Below, piece by piece: positions 1 through 5,996 of a stretch of DNA of 12,417 nucleotides; within the stretch, counting starts at the first letter, position 1; each line of letters starts with the position of its first letter. Made by a program: the position numbers and the translations under genes. The DNA is from DASPLH01 sp035627675 (GTDB lineage Bacteria; Acidobacteriota; Terriglobia; Terriglobales; Acidobacteriaceae), in contig DASPLH010000163.1 of assembly GCA_035627675.1 (NCBI GenBank), positions 1 to 12,417 on the forward strand. The letters run 5' to 3'. Below the pieces are notes generated by a model. It was not told the DNA's origin. It did not search any database and worked only from the letters and a program-made list of their open reading frames with translations.

Positions 1-1629
1 GAGCGGCAGCGGCTTGTCTTTGCGATCCTCGGCATCGAGCGCGACCATGAACTCATACCGCGGAGGCTCTCCGTCAACTTCAGCCGATGCGCCGCTCGAC
101 AACAGCACCTGGGCGCCAGCACGCCTGCGCGCCACACGGTCGGGGAAACCCGCGAGCACGGACATTAGGAGAGCGTCCTCGTGGTGGCCTCCTTGCCGCG
201 GAGGCCGGGCCACCCGGCGGAGCTGCTCCACGTGCTGTCGCGTGCGTTCGTCGCGATCTGAATCCATCGCCGCGAGGAGATCGTTCTTCGTAAGTTGCGC
301 GCCGGCCCCGAGCAGCGCCGCGGCAACGCAAGCGTCCTCGCCCACGCCACGTTCGAGGCCCTCGACAACGATGCGCGACAACCGCGGAGGCAGCGGGTAT
401 CGCGCCATGCTCCGCGCCATTTCTCCGGTGGCGCCCAGTCGGTCGAGGAGCGACTCGGCGTGTTCGATGGCCGCCTGCGGCGGAGCGTCCAGCCAATCGA
501 TGTCGTTGATGGCGGCCACGCGCATGGCACGCAGGTCGAGGCAGAGCTGAGAGAGGTCGCTGCGCACGATCTCCGGCGACTCCTGCTCGGGGCGTTGCAG
601 ATAATCCTGCTCTGTATAGAGGCGCAAAACGCGGCCGGGGCCGGTGCGTCCAGCGCGGCCGGCTCGCTGCTTCGCTGAAGCCTTGCTCACGCGGGCGACG
701 TGGAGCGTCGGCAAGCCGCTCCACGGAGAATAGGTAGCGAAGCGCGCAAGACCGCTGTCGATGACGGCGCTCACGCCCTCAACCGTGACGGAGCTTTCCG
801 CGACGTTGGTGGCGAGGATCAGTTTTCGCTGTGTGGCGGGCGAGACCGCCCGGTCCTGCTCTTTCGGAGACAAACTGCCGTGCAGAGGCAGCACGAGTAG
901 ATCATGCCTGCGGGCGATCGCCTCGCACTCGCGCATCGCGCGGCGAATCTCCGCCGCCCCCGGAAGAAAGGTCAAGATGTCTCCCGAGTGCTGCTCGCCG
1001 ACGAGCAGCTCTACGGCATTCCTCACTTGCGCTTCCAGCGGCTCCGGCGAATAGGGAAGGTGCCGGATCGAGAGCTCGAACAGCTTGCCCTCGGAGCGGA
1101 CGACGGGACAGCCGCCCAGGTACTCCGCAATCGGAGCGGCCTCGAGGGTCGCGGACATCACTACGATCCGCAGATCGGGACGCGTGCGTTGAAGGCGCTT
1201 CAACAATGCGAGCGCGAGATCGCTCTCGAGGTGGCGCTCGTGGAACTCGTCCAGCACCACGGCGGAAACGCCCTTGAGGTTCGGATCCGACAACAGCCGC
1301 CGCGTCAGTATGCCCTCGGTGACAAACCGCAGGCGCGTGCGCGGGCCTACGGCTTCGTCAAACCGAACCTGGTAGCCCACGCTCTGGCCGGGCTGTTCGC
1401 CCAGCTCCCAGGCAACACGCCGGGCCGCGAGTCGGGCTGCGATGCGGCGCGGCTCCAGAACAACCACCTCTTCGCGCACGATGCCGAGCAGCGCGGGCGG
1501 CACTCGCGTCGTCTTGCCCGCGCCCGGCGGCGCTTCGAGCACGAGGTTGGAATTCCGGCCCAGCGATTCGACGATCTCCGGCAAAAGCGCATCTACCGGA
1601 AGAGCAGGTTTGCGGCTCACCACTCTCAT
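1..1629 (-). CDS. hrpB: ATP-dependent helicase HrpB (partial, C-terminus beyond left edge)
   Basis: A continuous minus-strand reading frame of 543 codons is open to the left edge. It encodes a DEAH/DExH-box helicase of the HrpB family. The Walker A motif APPGAGKTT is at residues 33-41, the DEFHER box at 127-132, an MSATLE motif III follows, and motif VI QRAGRAGR is at 321-328. After these come the start of the HA2/winged-helix region and family-specific sequence. HrpB proteins usually have roughly 800-850 residues, so about one third is missing. I chose the ATG at 1629; an in-frame GTG at 1620 is the alternative, and neither has a clear Shine-Dalgarno sequence. HrpB-type proteins are predicted RNA helicases, but their substrate in most bacteria is poorly defined. 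The gene diverges from the tRNA downstream and shows no operon partner inside the window. Plus-strand open frames across it are shadows. Confidence 0.95.
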   Translation of the reverse strand, partial: MRVVSRKPALPVDALLPEIVESLGRNSNLVLEAPPGAGKTTRVPPALLGIVREEVVVLEPRRIAARLAARRVAWELGEQPGQSVGYQVRFDEAVGPRTRLRFVTEGILTRRLLSDPNLKGVSAVVLDEFHERHLESDLALALLKRLQRTRPDLRIVVMSATLEAAPIAEYLGGCPVVRSEGKLFELSIRHLPYSPEPLEAQVRNAVELLVGEQHSGDILTFLPGAAEIRRAMRECEAIARRHDLLVLPLHGSLSPKEQDRAVSPATQRKLILATNVAESSVTVEGVSAVIDSGLARFATYSPWSGLPTLHVARVSKASAKQRAGRAGRTGPGRVLRLYTEQDYLQRPEQESPEIVRSDLSQLCLDLRAMRVAAINDIDWLDAPPQAAIEHAESLLDRLGATGEMARSMARYPLPPRLSRIVVEGLERGVGEDACVAAALLGAGAQLTKNDLLAAMDSDRDERTRQHVEQLRRVARPPRQGGHHEDALLMSVLAGFPDRVARRRAGAQVLLSSGASAEVDGEPPRYEFMVALDAEDRKDKPLPL

Positions 1630-1714
1630 CGAAACACGGTGCTTCGGACGGCGTCAACGCGGATCGCGGCAGGTCGGGAATGCCGAGCGCCTTCGATTCC
1701 GAACGCAACCAACA

Positions 1715-1736
1715 CAGGCGGGCGTGCCCGCGCCTG
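1715..1736. repeat. GC-rich palindrome, REP-like
   Basis: An inverted repeat GCGGGC-GT-GCCCGC (1718-1731) is nested in flanking arms CAGGCG (1715-1720) and CGCCTG (1731-1736). It lies in the noncoding gap between hrpB and the tRNA promoter. Its core resembles the palindrome at 5941-5959, GCGGGCG-AGA-CGCCCGC, including the GCGC that follows the right arm. It may be a degenerate member of the same dispersed family, or simply a structured GC-rich spot in the hrpB leader region. Confidence 0.35.
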
Positions 1737-1755
1737 GGGTCACCCTGCTGGAAGT

Positions 1756-1785
1756 TTGACCATCGTTGCCGCTGATTGCTACAAT
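1756..1785 (+). promoter_or_regulatory. sigma70-type promoter of tRNA-Leu
   Basis: The -35 element TTGACC (1756-1761) and the -10 element TACAAT (1780-1785) are separated by 18 bases. Each differs from consensus at one position. Transcription would start near 1792, about 68 bases upstream of the tRNA 5' end, which leaves a leader for RNase P to remove. It is one of the two best sigma70-like promoters in the window. Confidence 0.7.
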
Positions 1786-1859
1786 CGCTTTGCAAACCAA
1801 GCACAGCCTGTTCAGGCTGTCACTGCCGCGGCGGAGTCTCCGCCGAAGTCAGTTCGAGT

Positions 1860-1946
1860 GCCGAAGTGGCGGAATTGGCAGACGCGCATGGTTCAGGTCC
1901 ATGTATCCGCAAGGATGTGGGGGTTCGAGTCCCTTCTTCGGCACCA
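1860..1946 (+). tRNA. tRNA-Leu, anticodon CAG, CCA encoded
   Basis: This is an 87-base class II tRNA. The acceptor arms are GCCGAAG (1860-1866) and CTTCGGC (1936-1942), followed by discriminator A and an encoded CCA (1944-1946). The anticodon stem CATGG/CCATG encloses the loop TTCAGGT, which puts anticodon CAG at 1894-1896. A long variable arm (ATCC-GCAA-GGAT) and the TTCGAGT T-loop follow, as expected of leucine tRNAs. The T-stem has two G-U pairs next to the acceptor. It reads CUG codons, which are abundant in GC-rich genomes. It is preceded by a good promoter and followed by a terminator, so it is probably a single-gene unit. Confidence 0.97.
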
Positions 1947-1968
1947 ACAACTTGTTCTTCAGTAGAGC

Positions 1969-1992
1969 AAAGCGGCTTTCACAAGCCGCTTT
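1969..1992 (+). terminator. intrinsic terminator of the tRNA-Leu unit
   Basis: A perfect 10-bp stem AAAGCGGCTT/AAGCCGCTTT (1969-1978 with 1983-1992) closes a four-base loop TCAC, 22 bases after the tRNA CCA end. The 3' arm ends in TTT, and after ACTG comes another TTT, so the U-tract is short but present. Confidence 0.75.
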
Positions 1993-1997
1993 ACTGT

Positions 1998-2025
1998 TTG
2001 CCGGAAAAAGCTTGCCGGAAAAAGC
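1998..2025. repeat. 14-bp perfect tandem repeat
   Basis: TTGCCGGAAAAAGC occurs twice head to tail (1998-2011 and 2012-2025) just after the tRNA terminator. The following noncoding stretch up to 2155 carries more copies of AAAGCGG and a short hairpin ACCCA-ACGC-TGGGT (2130-2143). That hairpin lies 12 bases past the stop of the minus-strand membrane peptide and may be its weak terminator. I see no gene here. Confidence 0.8.
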
Positions 2026-2155
2026 GGATGCCCGCCGGCCTCAAAGCGGCAATCCAGCGGATGCCGCATCCATCGAGGAGCTTGGGCTCCGATCGAACCG
2101 CTGTCCTTATAGACAAAGCGGCGCAAGCCACCCAACGCTGGGTTGTGCCGGGCGC

Positions 2156-2302
2156 TTACACGGTTCTTCGGCCGGTGAGCAGGTTAATGACGGCGATGAC
2201 GATCGCCACCACCAGCAGCAGGTGAATCAAGCTGCCCGCCACGTGGAAGCCCCAGCCCAGCAGCCATAGGATTAGCAGAATCGCGAAGATGGTCCAAAGC
2301 AT
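2156..2302 (-). CDS. lmo0937-type small membrane protein
   Basis: A 48-residue protein starting MLWTIFAILLILWLLG, with two hydrophobic stretches (about residues 3-17 and 25-42), a short GFHVAGS turn between them and a basic end GRRTV. This length and pattern match the lmo0937 family of short membrane proteins, which is widespread in bacteria and of unknown molecular function. The ATG at 2302 is supported by an upstream AAGGTGA Shine-Dalgarno sequence four bases away. Codon use is normal for the window. It lies downstream of the signalling operon on the same strand, but two hairpins (2341-2396) intervene, so it may be a separate unit. I saw no convincing promoter in the 100-base gap. Confidence 0.88.
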   Translation of the reverse strand: MLWTIFAILLILWLLGWGFHVAGSLIHLLLVVAIVIAVINLLTGRRTV

Positions 2303-2340
2303 AGTGTCACCTTTTCACCGGATGGGAGCCGGTTTCACTG

Positions 2341-2368
2341 CCTGAGAAGGTGACCAGAGGCTCTCAGG
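2341..2368 (-). terminator. hairpin between signalling operon and membrane peptide
   Basis: CCTGAGA (2341-2347) pairs with TCTCAGG (2362-2368) across a 14-base loop. It lies about 35 bases downstream of the stop of the minus-strand gene at 2403. There is no strong T-tract, so it could be a weak terminator, a processing site or a leader structure of the membrane-peptide mRNA. Confidence 0.35.
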
Positions 2369-2373
2369 TTGGC

Positions 2374-2396
2374 CGCGGCGTGAAGTTTGCGCCGCG
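2374..2396 (-). terminator. GC-rich hairpin after the signalling operon
   Basis: CGCGGCG (2374-2380) pairs with CGCCGCG (2390-2396) across a nine-base loop, beginning six bases after the stop codon at 2403-2405. The position fits termination of the three-gene operon, but no U-run follows on the minus strand. If it terminates, it does so weakly or with Rho. Confidence 0.4.
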
Positions 2397-2402
2397 CGCG
2401 GC

Positions 2403-2891
2403 TTATTGAACGGTTTCCAGTCTCGACCGTATCTGCGACGCCAGGTGGCACACCGATTGAAGCTTCTCGCTGGCCTGCGCCGGAAGCTCCGGCACGCGCA
2501 ACGCGAGTTCGGTCGTCAGCAGGATGCCGGTGACTGCATCGCGGATTTCACTGCGCAGCAGGGCTTCCGCCGATCGCATCGCGATCAGGCGCGTCTGCTG
2601 GTAGCGCTTCAGTGCCAGCCTGACCTCGCGAACCATGCGCTCGGGACCACAGATCGCCATGTTGATGTACACGGGCGCAGCCAGGGTGGCGGCGTTCAGC
2701 ACGTTGTCCAACTGTTCCGGCTCGTTCTGGACCATCAACTCGTCCAGCACCACGGCCGAGTGATCGCTCTGCCGCAGAAGTTGCACTGCGGTCCGGAAGT
2801 CTGCCGCGAGTTCGACTTTCTCGCGCAACGCATCTTCCAGGATGCCGGCGCACTCGGCGCCGCGATTGGAACTGGTCAGTAGAAGAATCAC
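2403..2891 (-). CDS. Degenerate receiver + pseudo-DHp protein (putative signalling adaptor)
   Basis: The protein has 162 residues and is not assigned to a named family. Residues 1-100 have the rhythm of a response-regulator receiver: VILLLTSSN as strand 1, AVVLDEL with D50 at the phosphoacceptor position, and VYINMAI further on. The N-terminal acidic pair and the conserved C-terminal Lys are missing. Residues 108-160 form a two-helix segment whose core, SEIRDAVTGILL, resembles a histidine-kinase H-box (HExxxxLTGI), with Ser114 where the His would be. A second helix follows (EKLQSVCHLASQIRSRL). No ATPase domain is present. The GTG start at 2891 is supported by GAGGAGG six to eight bases upstream; a longer in-frame extension has no such signal and would overlap the upstream gene. 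It is third in an operon, 98 bases after the sigma54 activator. A catalytically dead adaptor is the likeliest reading, and it is inference. Confidence 0.8.
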   Translation of the reverse strand: MILLLTSSNRGAECAGILEDALREKVELAADFRTAVQLLRQSDHSAVVLDELMVQNEPEQLDNVLNAATLAAPVYINMAICGPERMVREVRLALKRYQQTRLIAMRSAEALLRSEIRDAVTGILLTTELALRVPELPAQASEKLQSVCHLASQIRSRLETVQ

Positions 2892-2989
2892 GGGGTGCCT
2901 CCTCGGTCCGAACCACGCGTTTTCCGAACGCAGATTGTCCCTGGCGCGCACGTACAACCGCGCGCGGCCGTTCCTGCTGTCTCCGCGTC

Positions 2990-4408
2990 CTACTGCAGAG
3001 CGCCGTACTCTTTCAGCTTGCGGTACAGAGTGGTCTTGCCGATGCCGAGCAATCGCGCGGCTTCGAGCTTGTCGCCATGCAGTTGTTCCACTGCCTTCAG
3101 GATCGCAGCCTTCTCGATCTCGGCGATCGGCACGATGCCCCTGTTCGGAGCTTCCACGCGCGTTACCGGCATCACCGAGTGCTCGCGCCATGTCTGGAGA
3201 TTGGTTGGCATGTCGGCCACGTGAATCGTCGGCCCCGAGGTCAACGCGCACGCGCGCTCGATGCAGTTTTCCAACTCACGAACATTGCCGGGCCATTCAT
3301 AGGCCAGCATCAACTTCAGAGCTTCGTCGCTGATGTTGCGCTGCACGCCCGTCGTGCGAGTCAGCCGCTCGAGGAAGTGGCCAACCAGCAGCGGGATGTC
3401 CTGCTTGCGCTGGCGCAGCGGAGGAATGCGCAGCGACAGGACGTTCAACCGGAAATACAGATCCCGGCGGAAGGCGCCCTGCGACACCGCCTGTTCGAGG
3501 TCGCGGTTCGTTGCCGCCAGAATGCGCACGTCGATGGGCACCGCGCGCGTTCCACCGACCGGCCGAATTTCCTTCTCCTGGAGCGCCCGCAGCAGCTTGG
3601 ATTGCAGGTCGACCGGCAGTTCCCCAATCTCGTCGAGGAACACGGTGCCACCCTGCGCCAGCGACAGCAGCCCGTCCTTGGACCTGGTAGCGCCGGTGAA
3701 GGCGCCCTTCACGTGCCCGAACAGTTCGCTCTCAATCAGCGTCGGAACCAGCGATCCGCAATCGACGGCGATGAACGGCTTGTCGCGGTATGGCCCCGAG
3801 TAGTGGATCGACCGCGCGACCAGTTCCTTGCCTGTGCCGCTCTCGCCCAGCACCAGCACGGGATGGCTCGAGTGCGCCGCCTTCGAGATGATGCGATAGA
3901 GCTTCTCCATCTCCGGGGAACGCCCGATGATGGATCCGAATCCTTCCTTGGTCTTCACCTGCTCGCGCAACAGGCGATTCTCGCTCGTCAGTTGCAGGTG
4001 TCCCAGCACGCGCTCGAGCAGCAGCCGCAGTTCCTCGGCGTTGAAGGGCTTCGTCACGTAGTCGTACGCGCCCTGCTTCATGGCCTGCACGGCCGATTGC
4101 ACGCTGGCGAACCCGGTGATCACGATAACGATCGTTTCCGGACGCCGCCGCTTGATTTCCCTCAGCAACTCCAGGCCGTTCACGCCCGGCATCCGCAGGT
4201 CGGTCAGCACGACGTCGATGCTCGTGTTTTCGAGCAGGCGCAGGGCGTGCTCCGCGTTATCGGCAGTGAACGCGCAGAACCCAATCTGCTGGGCGATCTC
4301 GCGACAGCCCTCGCGCACGGCCCGTTCGTCGTCCACGACAAGAAGGTTCAGCAGGTTCGTTCCCGCCTTGTCCATTGCTGCGACTGCGTGTTCTTCGACC
4401 GGTAGCAT
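2990..4408 (-). CDS. NtrC-family sigma54-dependent response regulator
   Basis: The 472-residue protein has a complete three-domain layout. The receiver (about 20-135) has the acidic pair D26/D27, phosphoacceptor D70 in VVLTDLRMPG, T98 and K120 in YVTKPF. The AAA+ domain (about 158-395) has Walker A GESGTGKE at 188-195, the sigma54-contacting GAFTGA at 235-240 and Walker B VFLDEIGEL. A Fis-type helix-turn-helix forms the end (LEAARLLGIGKTTLYRKL). It should be a phosphorylation-controlled transcription activator that remodels sigma54 holoenzyme from an upstream site. The ATG at 4408 has a modest AAGGCGAG upstream; ATG 4375 is an alternative start and the frame is open further to 4462. It lies 69 bases after the DHp-only gene and before the pseudo-DHp gene, apparently in one operon. 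Its kinase is not in the window. Confidence 0.95.
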   Translation of the reverse strand: MLPVEEHAVAAMDKAGTNLLNLLVVDDERAVREGCREIAQQIGFCAFTADNAEHALRLLENTSIDVVLTDLRMPGVNGLELLREIKRRRPETIVIVITGFASVQSAVQAMKQGAYDYVTKPFNAEELRLLLERVLGHLQLTSENRLLREQVKTKEGFGSIIGRSPEMEKLYRIISKAAHSSHPVLVLGESGTGKELVARSIHYSGPYRDKPFIAVDCGSLVPTLIESELFGHVKGAFTGATRSKDGLLSLAQGGTVFLDEIGELPVDLQSKLLRALQEKEIRPVGGTRAVPIDVRILAATNRDLEQAVSQGAFRRDLYFRLNVLSLRIPPLRQRKQDIPLLVGHFLERLTRTTGVQRNISDEALKLMLAYEWPGNVRELENCIERACALTSGPTIHVADMPTNLQTWREHSVMPVTRVEAPNRGIVPIAEIEKAAILKAVEQLHGDKLEAARLLGIGKTTLYRKLKEYGALQ

Positions 4409-4477
4409 GGCGCTCGCCTTATGGCATGAAAGTCGCACAATTCTGTCTCGTTGCTTCCGCACCTGCCGTGACCTGCA

Positions 4478-4858
4478 TCACAACGCAACGTCCACATGTA
4501 CATCGGCTGGCGTCATCCACTCTGTGTCGATCTCCCCGGATGGCGCTTCCGGCGCGCTTTTCCCGCCCGCGACCTGCTCGCTCGGCTGCCGTGAGTCGTG
4601 CATTGACACCGCCGAATGCACGGCGGCCCGCAACTCGCGGATCACCGCCGCCCCACGCTCGGCAGCCTCGCAAACCTGCCGCGTGTAGTACTGTCGCGGG
4701 TCGCCCGCCAGCCTTTCATCGAGGAGCTGACCGTTGATCAGGACGCCGGTCAACAGGCCCGAAAGTTCGTGCAGATACCATCGATATTGCTGAATGTTGA
4801 ACTCACCGAAAGCATCGGGGCCGGCTTGGGGTTCGTCGGCAGGATTGCTGGGTATCAT
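4478..4858 (-). CDS. Stand-alone DHp-like (HisKA-like) protein without ATPase domain
   Basis: A 126-residue protein whose family I do not recognise. Residues about 20-80 form a predicted helical hairpin. Helix 1 holds LHELSGLLTGVLINGQLL, with H30-E31 positioned like the phosphorylatable His-Glu of a histidine-kinase H-box (HExxxxLTxI). Helix 2 is YYTRQVCEAAERGAAVIREL. There is no N/G1/G2-box ATPase; the last 45 residues are polar and look disordered. It could act as a phosphotransfer protein or dimeric scaffold for the activator encoded next, analogous to Spo0B or ChpT in principle but without visible homology. The ATG at 4858 is chosen because a sigma54 promoter (4872-4887) ends 13 bases before it. 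The frame is open to a GTG at 4888, but that start would lie at the edge of the promoter and lacks a Shine-Dalgarno. First gene of the operon. Confidence 0.78.
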   Translation of the reverse strand: MIPSNPADEPQAGPDAFGEFNIQQYRWYLHELSGLLTGVLINGQLLDERLAGDPRQYYTRQVCEAAERGAAVIRELRAAVHSAVSMHDSRQPSEQVAGGKSAPEAPSGEIDTEWMTPADVHVDVAL

Positions 4859-4871
4859 CGCTGACCGTACT

Positions 4872-4887
4872 TGCAACAGCAGTGCCA
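4872..4887 (-). promoter_or_regulatory. sigma54 (-24/-12) promoter of the signalling operon
   Basis: Read on the minus strand: TGGCAC (4887-4882), five bases, then TTGCA (4876-4872). This matches the conserved core of the published sigma54 consensus TGGCACG-N4-TTGCW, missing only the less conserved G after TGGCAC. The invariant GG and GC are separated by exactly 10 bases. With -12 at 4873, transcription would begin near 4861, only about three bases before the ATG at 4858. It precedes an operon encoding a sigma54 activator, which suggests autoregulation. Confidence 0.7.
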
Positions 4888-5007
4888 CTCCGCGGCGGGA
4901 AGGCTTAGGACTTTGTAATCAGCAGCTTAACTTTGGAACGTCTCGCCGCGTTCGGCCGACCGGGCTCTCGGACGGGCCGAATCGGGACAATCAAGCGCCG
5001 GCGCATG

Positions 5008-5029
5008 TTGGTATCTCCCTAGATTCCAA
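5008..5029. promoter_or_regulatory. dyad upstream of operon, candidate activator binding site
   Basis: The arms TTGG-T-ATCT (5008-5016) and AGAT-T-CCAA (5021-5029) are complementary except at the central T:T position, around a CCCT spacer. The centre lies about 157 bases upstream of the predicted sigma54 start. That is within the range where NtrC-type activators bind. Nothing else in the 4889-5105 noncoding gap explains it. Confidence 0.4.
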
Positions 5030-5044
5030 TGACTTACCTGCGAC

Positions 5045-5078
5045 GTTCCCAATCGGGAGCGAAGGTTCAGATGGGAAC
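5045..5078. repeat. 7-bp inverted repeat GTTCCCA/TGGGAAC
   Basis: GTTCCCA (5045-5051) and TGGGAAC (5072-5078) are perfect inverted copies separated by 20 bases. They lie about 200 bases upstream of the predicted start of the signalling operon. This could be a second regulatory dyad or a chance occurrence. Confidence 0.3.
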
Positions 5079-5105
5079 CACTCGCAGTCGCGGCGGCACA
5101 AAGGA

Positions 5106-5133
5106 AACGGCGCCGCCCGAAGGCGACGCCGTT
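5106..5133 (-). terminator. intrinsic terminator of the lipoprotein gene
   Basis: AACGGCG (5106-5112) pairs with CGCCGTT (5127-5133). After one C:A mismatch, CGCC (5114-5117) pairs with GGCG (5122-5125) around a CGAA tetraloop. On the minus strand the stem is followed by TCCTTTG, and it lies about 40 bases after the stop at 5175. It separates the lipoprotein gene from the signalling operon. Confidence 0.75.
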
Positions 5134-5174
5134 CTCGATTCGAAAACCGCCGGTGCCGACGGCTTGGAAGTGGA

Positions 5175-5906
5175 TTACCGGATGACGATAGGCTCGCGAA
5201 GGCGGAACGTCAGCCTGCGCTCCGCTGCAAAGGCCACGTCTTTCTCGCCCGTGGCGTATGCGGCCGTGGTACCCGCGCCCGCGCCCACGGCGCTGCCGAT
5301 CAAAGCGCCCTTGCCACCGCCGACCAGCCCTCCCACCAGGGCGCCGCCACCGGCTCCGCCACCGATCATGGCCCAGTTACGCTTCTTGTGAGAAGCACCG
5401 CGGGCAATGACGCTCGAACTGCTGACGGGAACCGCGCGTCCATCGATGGTAATCGATGCAAGCGCCAGTTGCAGCATTCCAGGGTCTTTCAGGCGGCCGG
5501 ACTTCTTTGCCGCCACCACGCGGCCGGCCACGTCTGCGCCCGCCGGGGCGACGGTCTTTCCGTTGATAACCAGCGGCGCGTCCAGCACAGCGGCGAAGCT
5601 GTCGCCGGAGTTCGCCGAGGCGCTCGAAACGGACGTCTGCAAGCGCACCGTGACGGGCGTACCCGAGGGGACCGTCAGGGTCTTCGCTTCGGGCTTGCTC
5701 GCCGCGGCAACCGTGCCGCTCTTGCCAAAAGGAACGCTCGTCTCGGGAGCAGCAGCCGTGCCGTCGGCTGCCGGAACAGGCGCGGTTGCGGCGGCAGGCT
5801 CGCCGGAGGTTGCCGCCTGCGTGGTCTCTGGCGTCTTGCCACAGGCGATAAGGATCGCCAACATCAAAATCGTTACTGTAAGTACTGCAAAAGTTGTCTT
5901 CTTCAT
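5175..5906 (-). CDS. Lipoprotein with envelope domain and glycine zipper
   Basis: A 243-residue protein. A lipoprotein signal peptide (MKKTTFAVLTVTILMLAILIAC) ends in the lipobox LIAC with Cys22; residue +2 is Gly, so outer-membrane sorting is plausible. A low-complexity Ala/Pro/Thr linker (24-75) leads to a beta-rich domain (about 76-168) containing PSGTPVTVRL, GDSF and APAGADVAGRVVAAK, also present in the gene at 10079. Then a glycine zipper spans residues 178-215 (IGGGAGGGALVGGLVGGG), the type found in membrane-inserting Gly-zipper proteins. Function unknown; an envelope structural or stress role is an inference. The ATG at 5906 is supported by AGGAGG seven bases upstream; the frame continues upstream to 6044 but has no such signal and covers promoter sequence. 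A sigma54-type promoter and a palindrome lie in the leader. Probably monocistronic. Confidence 0.88.
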   Translation of the reverse strand: MKKTTFAVLTVTILMLAILIACGKTPETTQAATSGEPAAATAPVPAADGTAAAPETSVPFGKSGTVAAASKPEAKTLTVPSGTPVTVRLQTSVSSASANSGDSFAAVLDAPLVINGKTVAPAGADVAGRVVAAKKSGRLKDPGMLQLALASITIDGRAVPVSSSSVIARGASHKKRNWAMIGGGAGGGALVGGLVGGGKGALIGSAVGAGAGTTAAYATGEKDVAFAAERRLTFRLREPIVIR

Positions 5907-5940
5907 GTCACCGCCTCCTGTCCGGCCTGCCGTCTGTGCA

Positions 5941-5959
5941 CGCGGGCGAGACGCCCGCG
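5941..5959. repeat. REP-like palindrome (AGETPAL/GRDARAT family)
   Basis: CGCGGGCG (5941-5948) and CGCCCGCG (5952-5959) form a perfect 8-bp inverted repeat around AGA, followed by CTACA. In the two plus-strand frames the site reads HAGETPALH and ARGRDARATR. Those spurious peptides are familiar from dispersed palindromes in acidobacterial, planctomycete and related genomes (from memory, not searched). It lies in the predicted 5' leader of the lipoprotein mRNA, 35 bases upstream of the ATG. Confidence 0.6.
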
Positions 5960-5996
5960 CTACACGTCGGCCGGATACGCGGAACACCAGACATAT

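Noticed and set aside
904..1965. Long plus-strand open frame over hrpB and the tRNA
   Set aside because: It is antisense to a helicase frame with all expected motifs and runs through a tRNA gene; its composition is that of a high-GC shadow.
1936..2172. Possible attachment-site duplication of the tRNA 3' end (TTCTTCGGC recurs at 2164-2172)
   Set aside because: The match is only nine bases, lies inside the membrane-peptide coding sequence, and there is no integrase or foreign cargo between the copies.
2446..2461. TGGCAC-N5-TTGAA on the plus strand resembling a sigma54 promoter
   Set aside because: The essential C of the -12 GC is missing, and it is inside a minus-strand gene with no plus-strand gene downstream.
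3077..4405. 442-codon plus-strand open frame
   Set aside because: It is antisense to the NtrC-type regulator, whose receiver, AAA+ and helix-turn-helix motifs are intact.
4859..4888. GTG at 4888 as the start of the DHp-only protein
   Set aside because: It lacks a Shine-Dalgarno sequence and lies at the upstream edge of the sigma54 core element, so a transcript from that promoter would not contain it.
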